Origin: Dysgonomonas gadei ATCC BAA-286
GTDB taxonomy: Bacteria > Bacteroidota > Bacteroidia > Bacteroidales > Dysgonomonadaceae
Direction: 5' to 3'
NCBI RefSeq assembly: GCF_000213555.1
Contig: NZ_GL891980.1
Coordinates: forward strand, 310,001-374,000
DNA: 64,000 nucleotides
A program made the translations under genes and the position numbers. Positions 18,137 through 26,262 of the stretch are shown here, one piece after another. How positions within the stretch are numbered: position 1 is the stretch's first letter; every line of letters begins with the position of its first letter. Below the pieces are notes generated by a model. It was not told the origin of the DNA and did no database searches. It worked only from the letters and a program-made list of their open reading frames with translations.

Positions 18137-18688
18137 ATGAGCAAGTCTTCTAATATAAATGTAGTACCAGCTCCTGATGGATACACAGGACATGGATTTT
18201 TTGCTACAAAATTCGATTATGTCATAGGACTGGCACGCGCCAATTCTCTATGGCCTTTACCATTTGCCACATCATGCTGCGGCATCGAATTCATGGCTAC
18301 AATGGCTTCAACCTATGATATGGGACGTTTTGGCGCAGAGCGAAACAGTTTTTCTCCCCGTCAGGCCGACATGTTACTCGTTATGGGAACCATATCAAAA
18401 AAAATGGCTCCTATTCTCCGTCACGTATACGAACAAATGGCCGAACCTAAATGGGTCATCGCCGTAGGGGCTTGCGCTTCATCGGGTGGCATATTCGATA
18501 CTTATTCCGTGTTGCAAGGTATAGATAAGGTTATTCCGGTAGATGTATATGTGCCCGGATGCCCTCCCCGCCCGGAACAGATACTCGACGGAGTGATGCA
18601 ATTGCAGGAACTCGTAAAACACGAATCTATCCATCGCAGAGGTTCGGACAGATACGACAAATTACTTGAATCATATAAATTTGAATAA
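18137..18688 (+). CDS. nuoB: NADH-quinone oxidoreductase subunit B
   Basis: A 183-residue complex I connecting subunit that carries cluster N2, the electron donor to quinone. Cluster ligands are visible in TSCCGIEFMA (tandem cysteines), GACASSGG and VPGCPPRPE. The 105-base gap after nuoA has no gene. The short C-terminal extension (HRRGSDRYDKLLESYKFE) is within the family range. Confidence 0.96.
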   Translation: MSKSSNINVVPAPDGYTGHGFFATKFDYVIGLARANSLWPLPFATSCCGIEFMATMASTYDMGRFGAERNSFSPRQADMLLVMGTISKKMAPILRHVYEQMAEPKWVIAVGACASSGGIFDTYSVLQGIDKVIPVDVYVPGCPPRPEQILDGVMQLQELVKHESIHRRGSDRYDKLLESYKFE

Positions 18689-18697
18689 ATAGGCATA

Positions 18698-19231
18698 ATG
18701 GCACTTGAAACTACAGTTATTGAAAGTAAGATAAGTGAAAAGTTCGGGTCAGAAGTTCTTAACTTCAGAATGGAACACGATATTTTTGTATTCGAGGCTA
18801 CACCTGCTGTCATTAAAGACGTGATCCGTTTTATGAAAGAGGATGAAACGCTACGTTTTAACTTCATGACTGACCTTTGCGGTGTACATTATCCCGACAA
18901 TGATAAAAGTGCGCAATTTGCTGTAGTATATTTACTACACAATTGGATAGATAATGTTAGGGTAAGAATAAAGACGTACCTGAACGGAGACGAACCGGAA
19001 ATAGATACTCTGGTGGAAGTTTTTGCAACTGCCAACTGGATGGAACGCGAAACCTATGATTTTTACGGCATTATCTTCAAAGGACACCCTAACCTGAAGC
19101 GTATATTGAACGATGAAGGCATGATCTCTTTCCCTATGCGTAAAGAGTTTCCTCTCGAAGATTCGGGCCGTACAGACAAAGACGACCGTTTCTTCGGAAG
19201 AACGCCTAACAACTATGAACCAAATAAATAA
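18698..19231 (+). CDS. nuoC: NADH-quinone oxidoreductase subunit C
   Basis: A 177-residue 30-kDa subunit of the peripheral arm. The family signature is present as ERETYDFYGIIFKGHPNLKR and the C-terminal PMRKEFPLE. It is a separate gene from nuoD here, unlike the nuoCD fusion of E. coli, and follows nuoB by 9 bases. Confidence 0.95.
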   Translation: MALETTVIESKISEKFGSEVLNFRMEHDIFVFEATPAVIKDVIRFMKEDETLRFNFMTDLCGVHYPDNDKSAQFAVVYLLHNWIDNVRVRIKTYLNGDEPEIDTLVEVFATANWMERETYDFYGIIFKGHPNLKRILNDEGMISFPMRKEFPLEDSGRTDKDDRFFGRTPNNYEPNK

Positions 19232-19245
19232 AGCAAAGTAAGGAA

Positions 19246-20481
19246 ATGTCAGACCAACTAATAAATCCCGAACATCGCTTTGCGAAAATAGTAAGAGAAC
19301 AGAAGTTCGATGACGGAAGAGAGTTGAATATATTAAACTTCGGCCCTACTCACCCGTCTACCCATGGTGTATTCCAGAATATACTGCTGATGGATGGTGA
19401 ACGTATTCTGGATGCAGATACTACGATCGGATACATACATCGTGCTTTTGAAAAAATTGCCGAACGCAGAACGTTCTATCAGATCACAACACTTACCGAC
19501 CGGCTCAATTACTGTTCCTCCCCCATCAACAACATGGCATGGTGGATGACTGTAGAAAAAGCATTGGGAGTCGAAGTTCCGAAGCGTGCGCAATATATGC
19601 GTGTCATAGTTATGGAACTGGCTCGTATCACAGACCACCTTATATGTAATTCTATATTAGGTGTCGATCTGGGCGCATATACTCCTTTCCTCTATGTAAT
19701 GAAGTATCGTGAGCTCGCATATGAAATCTATGAAGAAATCTGTGGAGCCCGCCTAACCACTAATATGGGGCGTATCGGAGGTTTTGAGCGTGACTGGAGT
19801 GAGGCTGCATGGCGCAAACTGGATGAATTCCTCGAAGGATTCCCTAAAGCATGGGGACAACTCGAAGCTCTTTTTGTTCGCAACCGTATATTTATGGATC
19901 GTATTGTCGGAGTTGGTGCAATCTCAGCAGAGAAAGCAATGAATTACGGCTTTACAGGCCCTAATCTCCGTGCTACCGGTATCGACTATGATGTACGTGT
20001 GGCAAAACCTTACAGTTCATACGAGGATTTCGACTTTACCGTTCCTGTCGGAGAATCGGGCGACACTTACGACCGCTGGTGTGTACGTGCTGCCGAAATA
20101 AAAGAAAGTCTGAAAATCATTCGTCAGGCACGTGACAATATGCCTGAAGGCTCATACCATGCAGATGTCCCTGATTATTACCTTCCACCGAAAGAAGAAG
20201 TATATACAGAGATGGAAGCACTGATACAGCACTTTAAGATTGTAATGGGTGAAGTACCCGTTCCGGTTACCGAAGTGTACCACTCGGTAGAAGGAGCAAA
20301 CGGAGAATTGGGAGTGTACATAGTCACAGACGGTTCACGTGTACCATACAGGGTCCATTTCCGCAGGCCATGTTTTATCTATTATCAGGCATTCCCTGAA
20401 ATGATAAAAGGAGGGCTGTTTTCGGATGCTGTAGCTACACTGTCAAGTATTAATGTTATTGCCGGAGAATTAGATGCATAA
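19246..20481 (+). CDS. nuoD: NADH-quinone oxidoreductase subunit D
   Basis: A 411-residue 49-kDa subunit that forms the quinone site together with NuoB. Conserved motifs: FGPTHPSTHGV near the N-terminus, YIHRAFEKIAE, NRIFMDRIVGVG, and the C-terminal RVHFRRPCF. Family length is normal. Nearly 100 bases of dispersed-repeat DNA separate it from nuoE. Confidence 0.96.
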   Translation: MSDQLINPEHRFAKIVREQKFDDGRELNILNFGPTHPSTHGVFQNILLMDGERILDADTTIGYIHRAFEKIAERRTFYQITTLTDRLNYCSSPINNMAWWMTVEKALGVEVPKRAQYMRVIVMELARITDHLICNSILGVDLGAYTPFLYVMKYRELAYEIYEEICGARLTTNMGRIGGFERDWSEAAWRKLDEFLEGFPKAWGQLEALFVRNRIFMDRIVGVGAISAEKAMNYGFTGPNLRATGIDYDVRVAKPYSSYEDFDFTVPVGESGDTYDRWCVRAAEIKESLKIIRQARDNMPEGSYHADVPDYYLPPKEEVYTEMEALIQHFKIVMGEVPVPVTEVYHSVEGANGELGVYIVTDGSRVPYRVHFRRPCFIYYQAFPEMIKGGLFSDAVATLSSINVIAGELDA

Positions 20482-20484
20482 TCT

Positions 20485-20578
20485 AATATGCCAATATGAG
20501 AATGTGCCGATGTGCCAATTGAATATATAAATATAAAAAAGCTAATAGCTAAAGGCTAACAGCTAACAGCTAAAAACA
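20485..20578. repeat. Dispersed intergenic short-repeat tract (GTGCCAAT / AGCTAA type)
   Basis: Between nuoD and nuoE: a GTGCC-containing unit (AATGTGCCGATGTGCCAATT) is followed by iterated AGCTAA/GGCTAACAGCTAA words right up to the nuoE start. Similar words recur at 22467-22566, 39378-39467, 43808-43884 and 49780-49915. Confidence 0.7.
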
Positions 20579-21106
20579 ATGGAACAAGTAAGAGATTACA
20601 AACAAATAATAAACATGTCGGATGAATTGATGGCACGCATCAATGAACTGTTGAGCCATTATCCTGCCGACAAGAAAAAATCGGCGCTACTACCTGTACT
20701 TCACGCTGTACAAGATGCTCACGACAACTGGCTGAGCCTTGAACTCATGGACAAAGTAGCCGAAATCTTAGAAATTACTCCTATCGAGGTGTATGAAGTT
20801 GTGACATTCTATACAATGTTCAACCAGAAACCGGTAGCAAAATATATGTTCGAGTTCTGCCGTACCGCTTGTTGTGGATTACGGGGAGGAGAAGACCTGA
20901 TGGACTATACCTGCCAGAAACTCGGAGTTAAACAGGGAGAAATTACCCCCGACGGTATGTTCAGCGTTGTGGGTGTAGAGTGTCTCGGCGCATGTGGCTA
21001 TGGCCCGATGCTTCAATTGGGAGACAACTACCACGAAAACCTGACAAAGGATAAGATAGATACCCTCATAGAAGATTGTAAAGAAGGAAAAGTAAACCTA
21101 TATTAA
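20579..21106 (+). CDS. nuoE: NADH-quinone oxidoreductase subunit E
   Basis: A 175-residue thioredoxin-like [2Fe-2S] subunit (24 kDa, cluster N1a) of the NADH-oxidising module. Ligands are visible as C-x4-C in FCRTACCGLRGG and C-x3-C in ECLGACGYGP. The first 60 residues form the usual helical bundle (YPADKKKSALLPVLHAVQDA). It lies 5 bases before nuoF. Confidence 0.95.
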   Translation: MEQVRDYKQIINMSDELMARINELLSHYPADKKKSALLPVLHAVQDAHDNWLSLELMDKVAEILEITPIEVYEVVTFYTMFNQKPVAKYMFEFCRTACCGLRGGEDLMDYTCQKLGVKQGEITPDGMFSVVGVECLGACGYGPMLQLGDNYHENLTKDKIDTLIEDCKEGKVNLY

Positions 21107-21111
21107 TTGCG

Positions 21112-22485
21112 ATGGCTAGAAAGATATTATTTGAGAAATTAGATATTCCCGGAATACAGGAATACGAGGTTTATCGCAAAAACGGCGGTTATGCATCTGT
21201 AGAGAAGGCTTTGAAAACAATGACTCCCGACGAAGTTGTTGAACAGGTAAAAACTTCTGGCATGCGTGGTCGTGGAGGAGCCGGTTTCCCTATGGGTATG
21301 AAGTGGAGCTTTATCGACAAAAAGTCCGGAAAGCCGCGGCATCTGGTAGTAAATGCCGATGAATCGGAACCGGGTACATTCAAAGACCGTTTTCTGATGC
21401 ACCACATTCCTCACTTACTTATTGAAGGCGCTATTGTTTCCAGCTATGCATTGGAAGCAAATCTCTCTTATATCTATATCCGCGGAGAATACATGTGGAT
21501 ATTCAAGATACTGGAAAAAGCAATAAAAGAAGCCTATGCCAACGGTTGGCTCGGTAAAAATATATTAGGTACGGGATATGATCTGGACCTCTATGTACAT
21601 TGCGGTGCAGGAGCCTATATCTGTGGAGAAGAAACCGCACTGATAGAATCTCTCGAAGGTAAACGGGGCAATCCCCGTATCAAACCGCCGTTCCCTGCTG
21701 TAAGCGGGCTTTGGAACGAACCTACTGTAGTAAATAACGTAGAATCCATCTCTACCGTTTCATGGATAATAAACAATGGCGGTGAAGAATATGCAAAAAT
21801 CGGAATCGGCAGATCGACAGGTACTAAACTAATGTCAGCTTCGGGACATATCAAAAATCCGGGAGTATACGAAATAGAATTGGGCATGTCCGTCGATGAA
21901 TTTTTTAATTCGGATGAATATTGTGGCGGTATGCTGGACGACCGCCCTCTCAAGGCTGTTATACCGGGCGGATGCTCCGTGCCAATCCTGCCTCCTCAAT
22001 ATATATTCAAAACAGCAAACGGAGAGGACCGCCTGTTATCTTACGAGTCTCTTTCCGACGGTGGATTTGTAACAGGTTCGTCACTGGGTTCAGGAGGATT
22101 TATCGTTTATAACGATACTGCCTGTATCGTTCGCAATACCTGGAATTTCTCCCGCTTCTTCCACCACGAAAGCTGCGGACAATGTTCTCCTTGCCGCGAA
22201 GGAACAGGATGGATGGATAAAATACTTCACCGCATCGAAACCGGTTTCGGCCGTGAAGAAGACATAGACCTTCTATGGAGTATACAAAGCAAGATAGAAG
22301 GAAACACAATATGCCCGCTGGGTGATGCCGCCTCGTGGCCTGTGGCTGCTGCCATACGTCACTTCCGTGAAGAATTCGAATATCATGTCCGTTTCCCTGA
22401 AAAGATTAAGGACAGGAACCACTTTGTAAATGAACCGATGGAAAAAGTCAGACATTTATTGAAGCCGTTAGCCAGTAGCCTTTAG
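21112..22485 (+). CDS. nuoF: NADH-quinone oxidoreductase subunit F
   Basis: A 457-residue 51-kDa subunit that binds FMN, NADH and cluster N3. Seen: the NADH/FMN glycine-rich loop RGRGGAGFPMGMKWSF, YICGEETALIESLEG, and the [4Fe-4S] motif ESCGQCSPCREGT with the fourth Cys in NTICPLGDA. The last residues (LKPLASSL) are encoded by DNA that belongs to the AGCTAA/TTAGC repeat family, so the native C-terminus may have been altered by repeat insertion. Confidence 0.95.
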   Translation: MARKILFEKLDIPGIQEYEVYRKNGGYASVEKALKTMTPDEVVEQVKTSGMRGRGGAGFPMGMKWSFIDKKSGKPRHLVVNADESEPGTFKDRFLMHHIPHLLIEGAIVSSYALEANLSYIYIRGEYMWIFKILEKAIKEAYANGWLGKNILGTGYDLDLYVHCGAGAYICGEETALIESLEGKRGNPRIKPPFPAVSGLWNEPTVVNNVESISTVSWIINNGGEEYAKIGIGRSTGTKLMSASGHIKNPGVYEIELGMSVDEFFNSDEYCGGMLDDRPLKAVIPGGCSVPILPPQYIFKTANGEDRLLSYESLSDGGFVTGSSLGSGGFIVYNDTACIVRNTWNFSRFFHHESCGQCSPCREGTGWMDKILHRIETGFGREEDIDLLWSIQSKIEGNTICPLGDAASWPVAAAIRHFREEFEYHVRFPEKIKDRNHFVNEPMEKVRHLLKPLASSL

Positions 22486-22566
22486 CTGTTAGCAAAACGG
22501 ATTATCATTATATATTTATATTATTCTAAAAATGCTAATAGCTATAAGCTAAAGGCTAACAGCTAA
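22467..22566. repeat. Inverted pair of AGCTAA-type repeats spanning the nuoF stop
   Basis: A 27-base left arm (22467-22493) starts inside the nuoF coding end. A right arm (22534-22560, continuing to 22566) is its reverse complement at about 22 of 27 positions. A 40-base AT-rich loop separates them. In RNA this could fold into a large imperfect hairpin between nuoF and nuoG. Confidence 0.65.
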
Positions 22567-22570
22567 GAAA

Positions 22571-23617
22571 ATGAAAGTTACAATAGATGGACATATTATA
22601 GAGGTCGAAGCAGGAACTACCGTTCTGCAAGCTGCACGCATGATTGGCGGAGCAAGCGTTCCTCCTACTATGTGTTATTACTCCAAACTCAAAGATTGCG
22701 GTGGTAAATGTCGCTGTTGCCTGGTAGAAATAAGCAAAGGCAGTGAGAGAGACCCGCGTCCTATGCCAAAACTTCAGCCATCGTGCGTTACAGCCGTACA
22801 GGATGGAATGGAAGTATTAAGCGCTAACTCTCCGCGCGCATTGGAGGCTCGCCAGGCTGTTACCGAGTTTTTGTTAATCAACCACCCACTCGATTGCCCT
22901 GTTTGCGACCAGGCAGGAGAATGTGATTTGCAAAACCTCGCATATGGCAACGGAAACTTCAAATCGCGCTATATAGAAGAAAAACGTACTTTCGAGCCCG
23001 AAAACATCGGCCCGTATATACAGTTGCACATGAACCGATGTATCTTGTGTTACCGTTGTGTAAAATTAGCTGACCAGCTGACCCCTGAACGAGTTCATGG
23101 CGTAGTCGGACGTGGCGACCATGCTGAAATATCTACTTACATCGAACGGGCAATAGACAACGACTTTTCGGGAAATGTAATCGACGTATGTCCTGTAGGG
23201 GCACTGACCGATAAAACATTCCGCTTCAAATCGCGTGTATGGTTCAATAAACCCTTCAATGCGCACCGTCATTGCACCAAATGTTCGGGTAAAGTTACAT
23301 TATGGATGTTCGGAGATGCCGTTCAGCGTGTTACTGCACGCAAGGATGAATGGCATGAGGTAGAGGATTTCATCTGCAACGAATGCCGTTTCGAACATAA
23401 GAATGTAGAAGACTGGATTGTGGAAGGCCCTCGTAAGTTTGAGAAGCCATCTGTAATCAATGTCAATAACTATACCACTCATCTGAAAAAGGTAAAAATT
23501 GAAACCGAGGAGCTTGTACTCGAAGGCAGGGATGAAGACCGAAAGAAAATAAGTATGTCCGGTTCGCCTTATAATGAAAAGGAAAAAGAAGCTATAGAGA
23601 AAACAAAAGAAGAATGA
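22571..23617 (+). CDS. nuoG: Short NADH-quinone oxidoreductase subunit G
   Basis: A 348-residue NuoG that carries the electron-relay clusters but not the long molybdopterin-oxidoreductase-like region (E. coli NuoG is about 900 residues). Seen in order: the [2Fe-2S] domain (CYYSKLKDCGGKCRCC, PSCVTAV), the His/Cys cluster motif HPLDCPVCDQAGECDLQ, and the [4Fe-4S] motif RCILCYRC with VCPVGALT. A final Cys-pair region (HCTKC ... CNEC) lacks the third Cys of the usual C-x2-C-x3-C. The chain then ends in a charged tail of Lys and Glu. Short NuoG proteins are known in Bacteroidetes, so this is probably not a broken gene. Confidence 0.93.
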   Translation: MKVTIDGHIIEVEAGTTVLQAARMIGGASVPPTMCYYSKLKDCGGKCRCCLVEISKGSERDPRPMPKLQPSCVTAVQDGMEVLSANSPRALEARQAVTEFLLINHPLDCPVCDQAGECDLQNLAYGNGNFKSRYIEEKRTFEPENIGPYIQLHMNRCILCYRCVKLADQLTPERVHGVVGRGDHAEISTYIERAIDNDFSGNVIDVCPVGALTDKTFRFKSRVWFNKPFNAHRHCTKCSGKVTLWMFGDAVQRVTARKDEWHEVEDFICNECRFEHKNVEDWIVEGPRKFEKPSVINVNNYTTHLKKVKIETEELVLEGRDEDRKKISMSGSPYNEKEKEAIEKTKEE

Positions 23618-23695
23618 TATAAATGATGAGTTATAAGTTATGAATGATGAGTTCACATCATGATAGCTGTTAACTAATGACTGATAACTGAATTT
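23618..23695. repeat. Dispersed short-repeat tract between nuoG and nuoH
   Basis: Iterations of ATGATGAGTTATAAGTTATG and GCTGTTAACTAATGACTG words fill the gap. The same vocabulary recurs at 39378-39467 and 49780-49915. Confidence 0.6.
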
Positions 23696-24739
23696 ATGGA
23701 AGTTGCATTTATTTTAGAAAAATTAATCTTCATCGTTCTCGTATTTGCGGTAACAATGCTGTTTGCATTGTATTCCACGTATGCTGAACGAAAAGTCGCC
23801 GGATTCCTGCAAGACCGCTACGGGCCTAACCGTGCGGGTCCATTTGGGCTATTGCAACCTATTTGCGATGGCGCTAAACTTTTCTCGAAAGAAGAGTTTA
23901 TGCCAAACACGCCCAATAAAATACTCTTCGTTGTGGCTCCTGCCATTGCGATGTCTGTATCCTTGTTAGGTGTTGCCGTAATTCCCTGGGCAGAGAAGTT
24001 CGAAATACCGGGCTATGGTGAAGTAATGGGTTACATTGGAGATGTAAATGTAGCCGTACTCTACATTGTAGCTGTATTATCTACCAGTGTTTACGGTGTG
24101 GTAATCGGTGGTTGGGCGTCTAACAACAAATACTCGCTTATGGGAAGTATCCGCGCAGGTGCCCAGATGATTTCATATGAAATAGCGATGGGATTGTCTA
24201 TCATTGCGCTGGTGATGATGACCGGATCGCTCAGCCTTGTAGAGATTACTCAACAGCAAAGTGGATGGAATGGATTGCAATGGAATATATGGTATCAGCC
24301 CCTGACATTTATCATCTTCCTTGTCTGTTCTTTTGCAGAATGTAACCGTACACCGTTCGACCTTGCCGAGTGTGAGTCGGAGCTGGTAAACGGTCACCAT
24401 ACCGAATATTCATCGTTGGGAATGGGATTCTTCATGTTCTCGGAATATGCAAGTATGTTCTTCTCTTCGGCGTTCATATCCGTACTTTTCTTCGGGGGAT
24501 ATAACTATCCGGGAATCGACTGGGTAAATGAAAACTGGGGATTAAATATAGCAAATGGGCTTGGAGTACTGACTTTATTGGCAAAAACAACATTCTTCAT
24601 ATTCTTCTATATGTGGGTACGTTGGACAATACCGAGATTCAGATACGACCAGCTAATGAAACTGGGATGGAAAATGTTGTTCCCGCTGGCTATCGTGAAT
24701 ATCTTCCTTGTGGGAATAGCTATTCTGATTTTTAAATAA
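23696..24739 (+). CDS. nuoH: NADH-quinone oxidoreductase subunit H
   Basis: A 347-residue membrane subunit next to the quinone chamber, with about eight helices. Conserved motifs: YAERKVAGFLQDRYGPNRAG, LQPICDGAKLFSKEE, EIAMGLSI, and the acidic loop CNRTPFDLAECESELV. It precedes nuoI by 16 bases. Confidence 0.96.
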   Translation: MEVAFILEKLIFIVLVFAVTMLFALYSTYAERKVAGFLQDRYGPNRAGPFGLLQPICDGAKLFSKEEFMPNTPNKILFVVAPAIAMSVSLLGVAVIPWAEKFEIPGYGEVMGYIGDVNVAVLYIVAVLSTSVYGVVIGGWASNNKYSLMGSIRAGAQMISYEIAMGLSIIALVMMTGSLSLVEITQQQSGWNGLQWNIWYQPLTFIIFLVCSFAECNRTPFDLAECESELVNGHHTEYSSLGMGFFMFSEYASMFFSSAFISVLFFGGYNYPGIDWVNENWGLNIANGLGVLTLLAKTTFFIFFYMWVRWTIPRFRYDQLMKLGWKMLFPLAIVNIFLVGIAILIFK

Positions 24740-24755
24740 AAAATAAGGATTTGAG

Positions 24756-25292
24756 ATGTCATCAATAAAAGATATATCGTTATCAGGCAAGAAAGTAGAA
24801 GTTACCGATAAAAAAATGACTTTTATCGAAAGCATTTATTTGCCTGCTATTGTGCAAGGGATGTGGATTACGATAAAGCATTTCTTTAAAAAGAAAAACA
24901 CAATCCAGTATCCCGAGCAGCAACGTGAGTTCAGTCCTGTATATCGCGGCCAGCATGTACTGATGCGCGACGATCAAGGACGCGAACGCTGTACTGCCTG
25001 CGGACTATGCGCTCTGGCTTGTCCGGCAGAAGCTATTACAATGGTAGCTGCGGAACGTAAAAAGGGCGAGGAACATCTTTACCGGGAAGAAAAATATGCC
25101 GCTACATATGAAATCAATATGCTGCGCTGTATATTCTGCGGACTGTGCGAGGATGCCTGTCCTAAAGAAGCGATTTTCCTGACCAAGTCAAAGCTTCTGG
25201 TAAAACCTAAGCTGGAAAGAGAAGATTTTATCTATGGCAAGGATAAGCTGGTGATTTCAGTAGAAGATGGTAAAGCACGGAAATACGATTAG
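24756..25292 (+). CDS. nuoI: NADH-quinone oxidoreductase subunit I
   Basis: A 178-residue subunit with two [4Fe-4S] clusters (N6a, N6b). Both motifs are complete: CTACGLCALACPAEAI and CIFCGLCEDACPKEAI. The N-terminal 50 residues form the amphipathic membrane-contact helix typical of NuoI. Confidence 0.96.
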   Translation: MSSIKDISLSGKKVEVTDKKMTFIESIYLPAIVQGMWITIKHFFKKKNTIQYPEQQREFSPVYRGQHVLMRDDQGRERCTACGLCALACPAEAITMVAAERKKGEEHLYREEKYAATYEINMLRCIFCGLCEDACPKEAIFLTKSKLLVKPKLEREDFIYGKDKLVISVEDGKARKYD

Positions 25293-25415
25293 CCCCCTAA
25301 TCCCCCTAGGGGGACTTAGAATGAAATAATGAAATGACGACAAAATATAATAATATAACGCTCTCCATCGTGGTTTTACCACACCTCCCTCTGGGGAGGT
25401 CGGGAGGGGCTTTAA
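25293..25415. repeat. C/G-rich palindromic dispersed element between nuoI and nuoJ
   Basis: 133 bases separate nuoI and nuoJ. They begin with a self-complementary CCCCCTAGGGGG block and end with CCTCCCTCTGGGGAGG, with outer AGCCCC / GGGGCT complementarity, so the whole stretch can fold on itself. Its C-runs contrast with the surrounding AT-rich DNA, and the words are of a type seen in intergenic repeats of other Bacteroidetes. Confidence 0.6.
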
Positions 25416-25425
25416 CTAATAATAT

Positions 25426-25929
25426 ATGATATCTGTAATTTTTTACATTCTGGCAGCCATTACAATCGGTACAGGTATTTTGACTGTAATATCAAAGAAC
25501 CCTATCCACAGTGCAGTCTATATGATTATCTGTTTCTTTTCCATATCAGGACATTTTCTGTTGCTGAATGCTTTGTTCCTGGCAGTGGTAAACATTGTGG
25601 TCTATGCCGGAGCAATTATGGTATTGTTACTTTTCACCCTCATGTTGATGAACCTCAGTGAGCAACACGAGCCTAAAAAGAAAGTGATAAGCCGTGTAGC
25701 AGCCACTGTATCATCCTGCCTGATGGGTATTGTATTACTGGCAGCATTGATAAAATCCGCGCCTGTGGTAGAGACATATAAGGCTGAAGGGCTGGATTAC
25801 CAGTCGGTAAATATTATCGGACAGGTACTACTCGACGAATACCTTGTTCCGTTCGAGTTTGCTTCTATACTGTTGATAACAGCCATGATCGGAGCCGTAT
25901 TAATTTCTAAAAAAGAGAAAAAAGCTTAA
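25426..25929 (+). CDS. nuoJ: NADH-quinone oxidoreductase subunit J
   Basis: A 167-residue membrane subunit with five helices. It shows the family core NPIHSAVYMIICFFSISGHF and VYAGAIMVLLLFTLMLMN, whose pi-bulge helix (TM3) is important for coupling. It precedes nuoK by 3 bases. Confidence 0.95.
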   Translation: MISVIFYILAAITIGTGILTVISKNPIHSAVYMIICFFSISGHFLLLNALFLAVVNIVVYAGAIMVLLLFTLMLMNLSEQHEPKKKVISRVAATVSSCLMGIVLLAALIKSAPVVETYKAEGLDYQSVNIIGQVLLDEYLVPFEFASILLITAMIGAVLISKKEKKA

Positions 25930-25932
25930 GCT

Positions 25933-26256
25933 ATGCTGAATAATATATTAGAACAAGTAGGAATCGACAATTACATCTACCTCTGCATACTTTTGTTTAC
26001 GGTAGGTGCGATAGGGTTGTTGTATCGTCGGAGTACGATAGTGATGCTGATGTCGGTAGAACTGATGCTTGCAGCTGCCAATATGTTGCTTGCAGTATTT
26101 TCGGTTTACCATCAGGATACCAGCGGACAGGTGTTTGTAATTTTCTCGCTGGCAGTAGCCGCCGCCGAGGTTGCCGTAGGACTGGCTATTCTGGTAGCCA
26201 TTTACAGGAATATAGGCACTATCGATATTGATGAATTAAAAAACTTAAAAGGATAA
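25933..26256 (+). CDS. nuoK: NADH-quinone oxidoreductase subunit K
   Basis: A 107-residue three-helix membrane subunit. The conserved helix-2 Glu is in LMSVELMLAAANM, and the third helix carries the second Glu in AAAEVAVGLAILVAIYRN. Length and spacing (6 bases to nuoL) are typical. Confidence 0.96.
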   Translation: MLNNILEQVGIDNYIYLCILLFTVGAIGLLYRRSTIVMLMSVELMLAAANMLLAVFSVYHQDTSGQVFVIFSLAVAAAEVAVGLAILVAIYRNIGTIDIDELKNLKG

Positions 26257-26262
26257 ACACGG

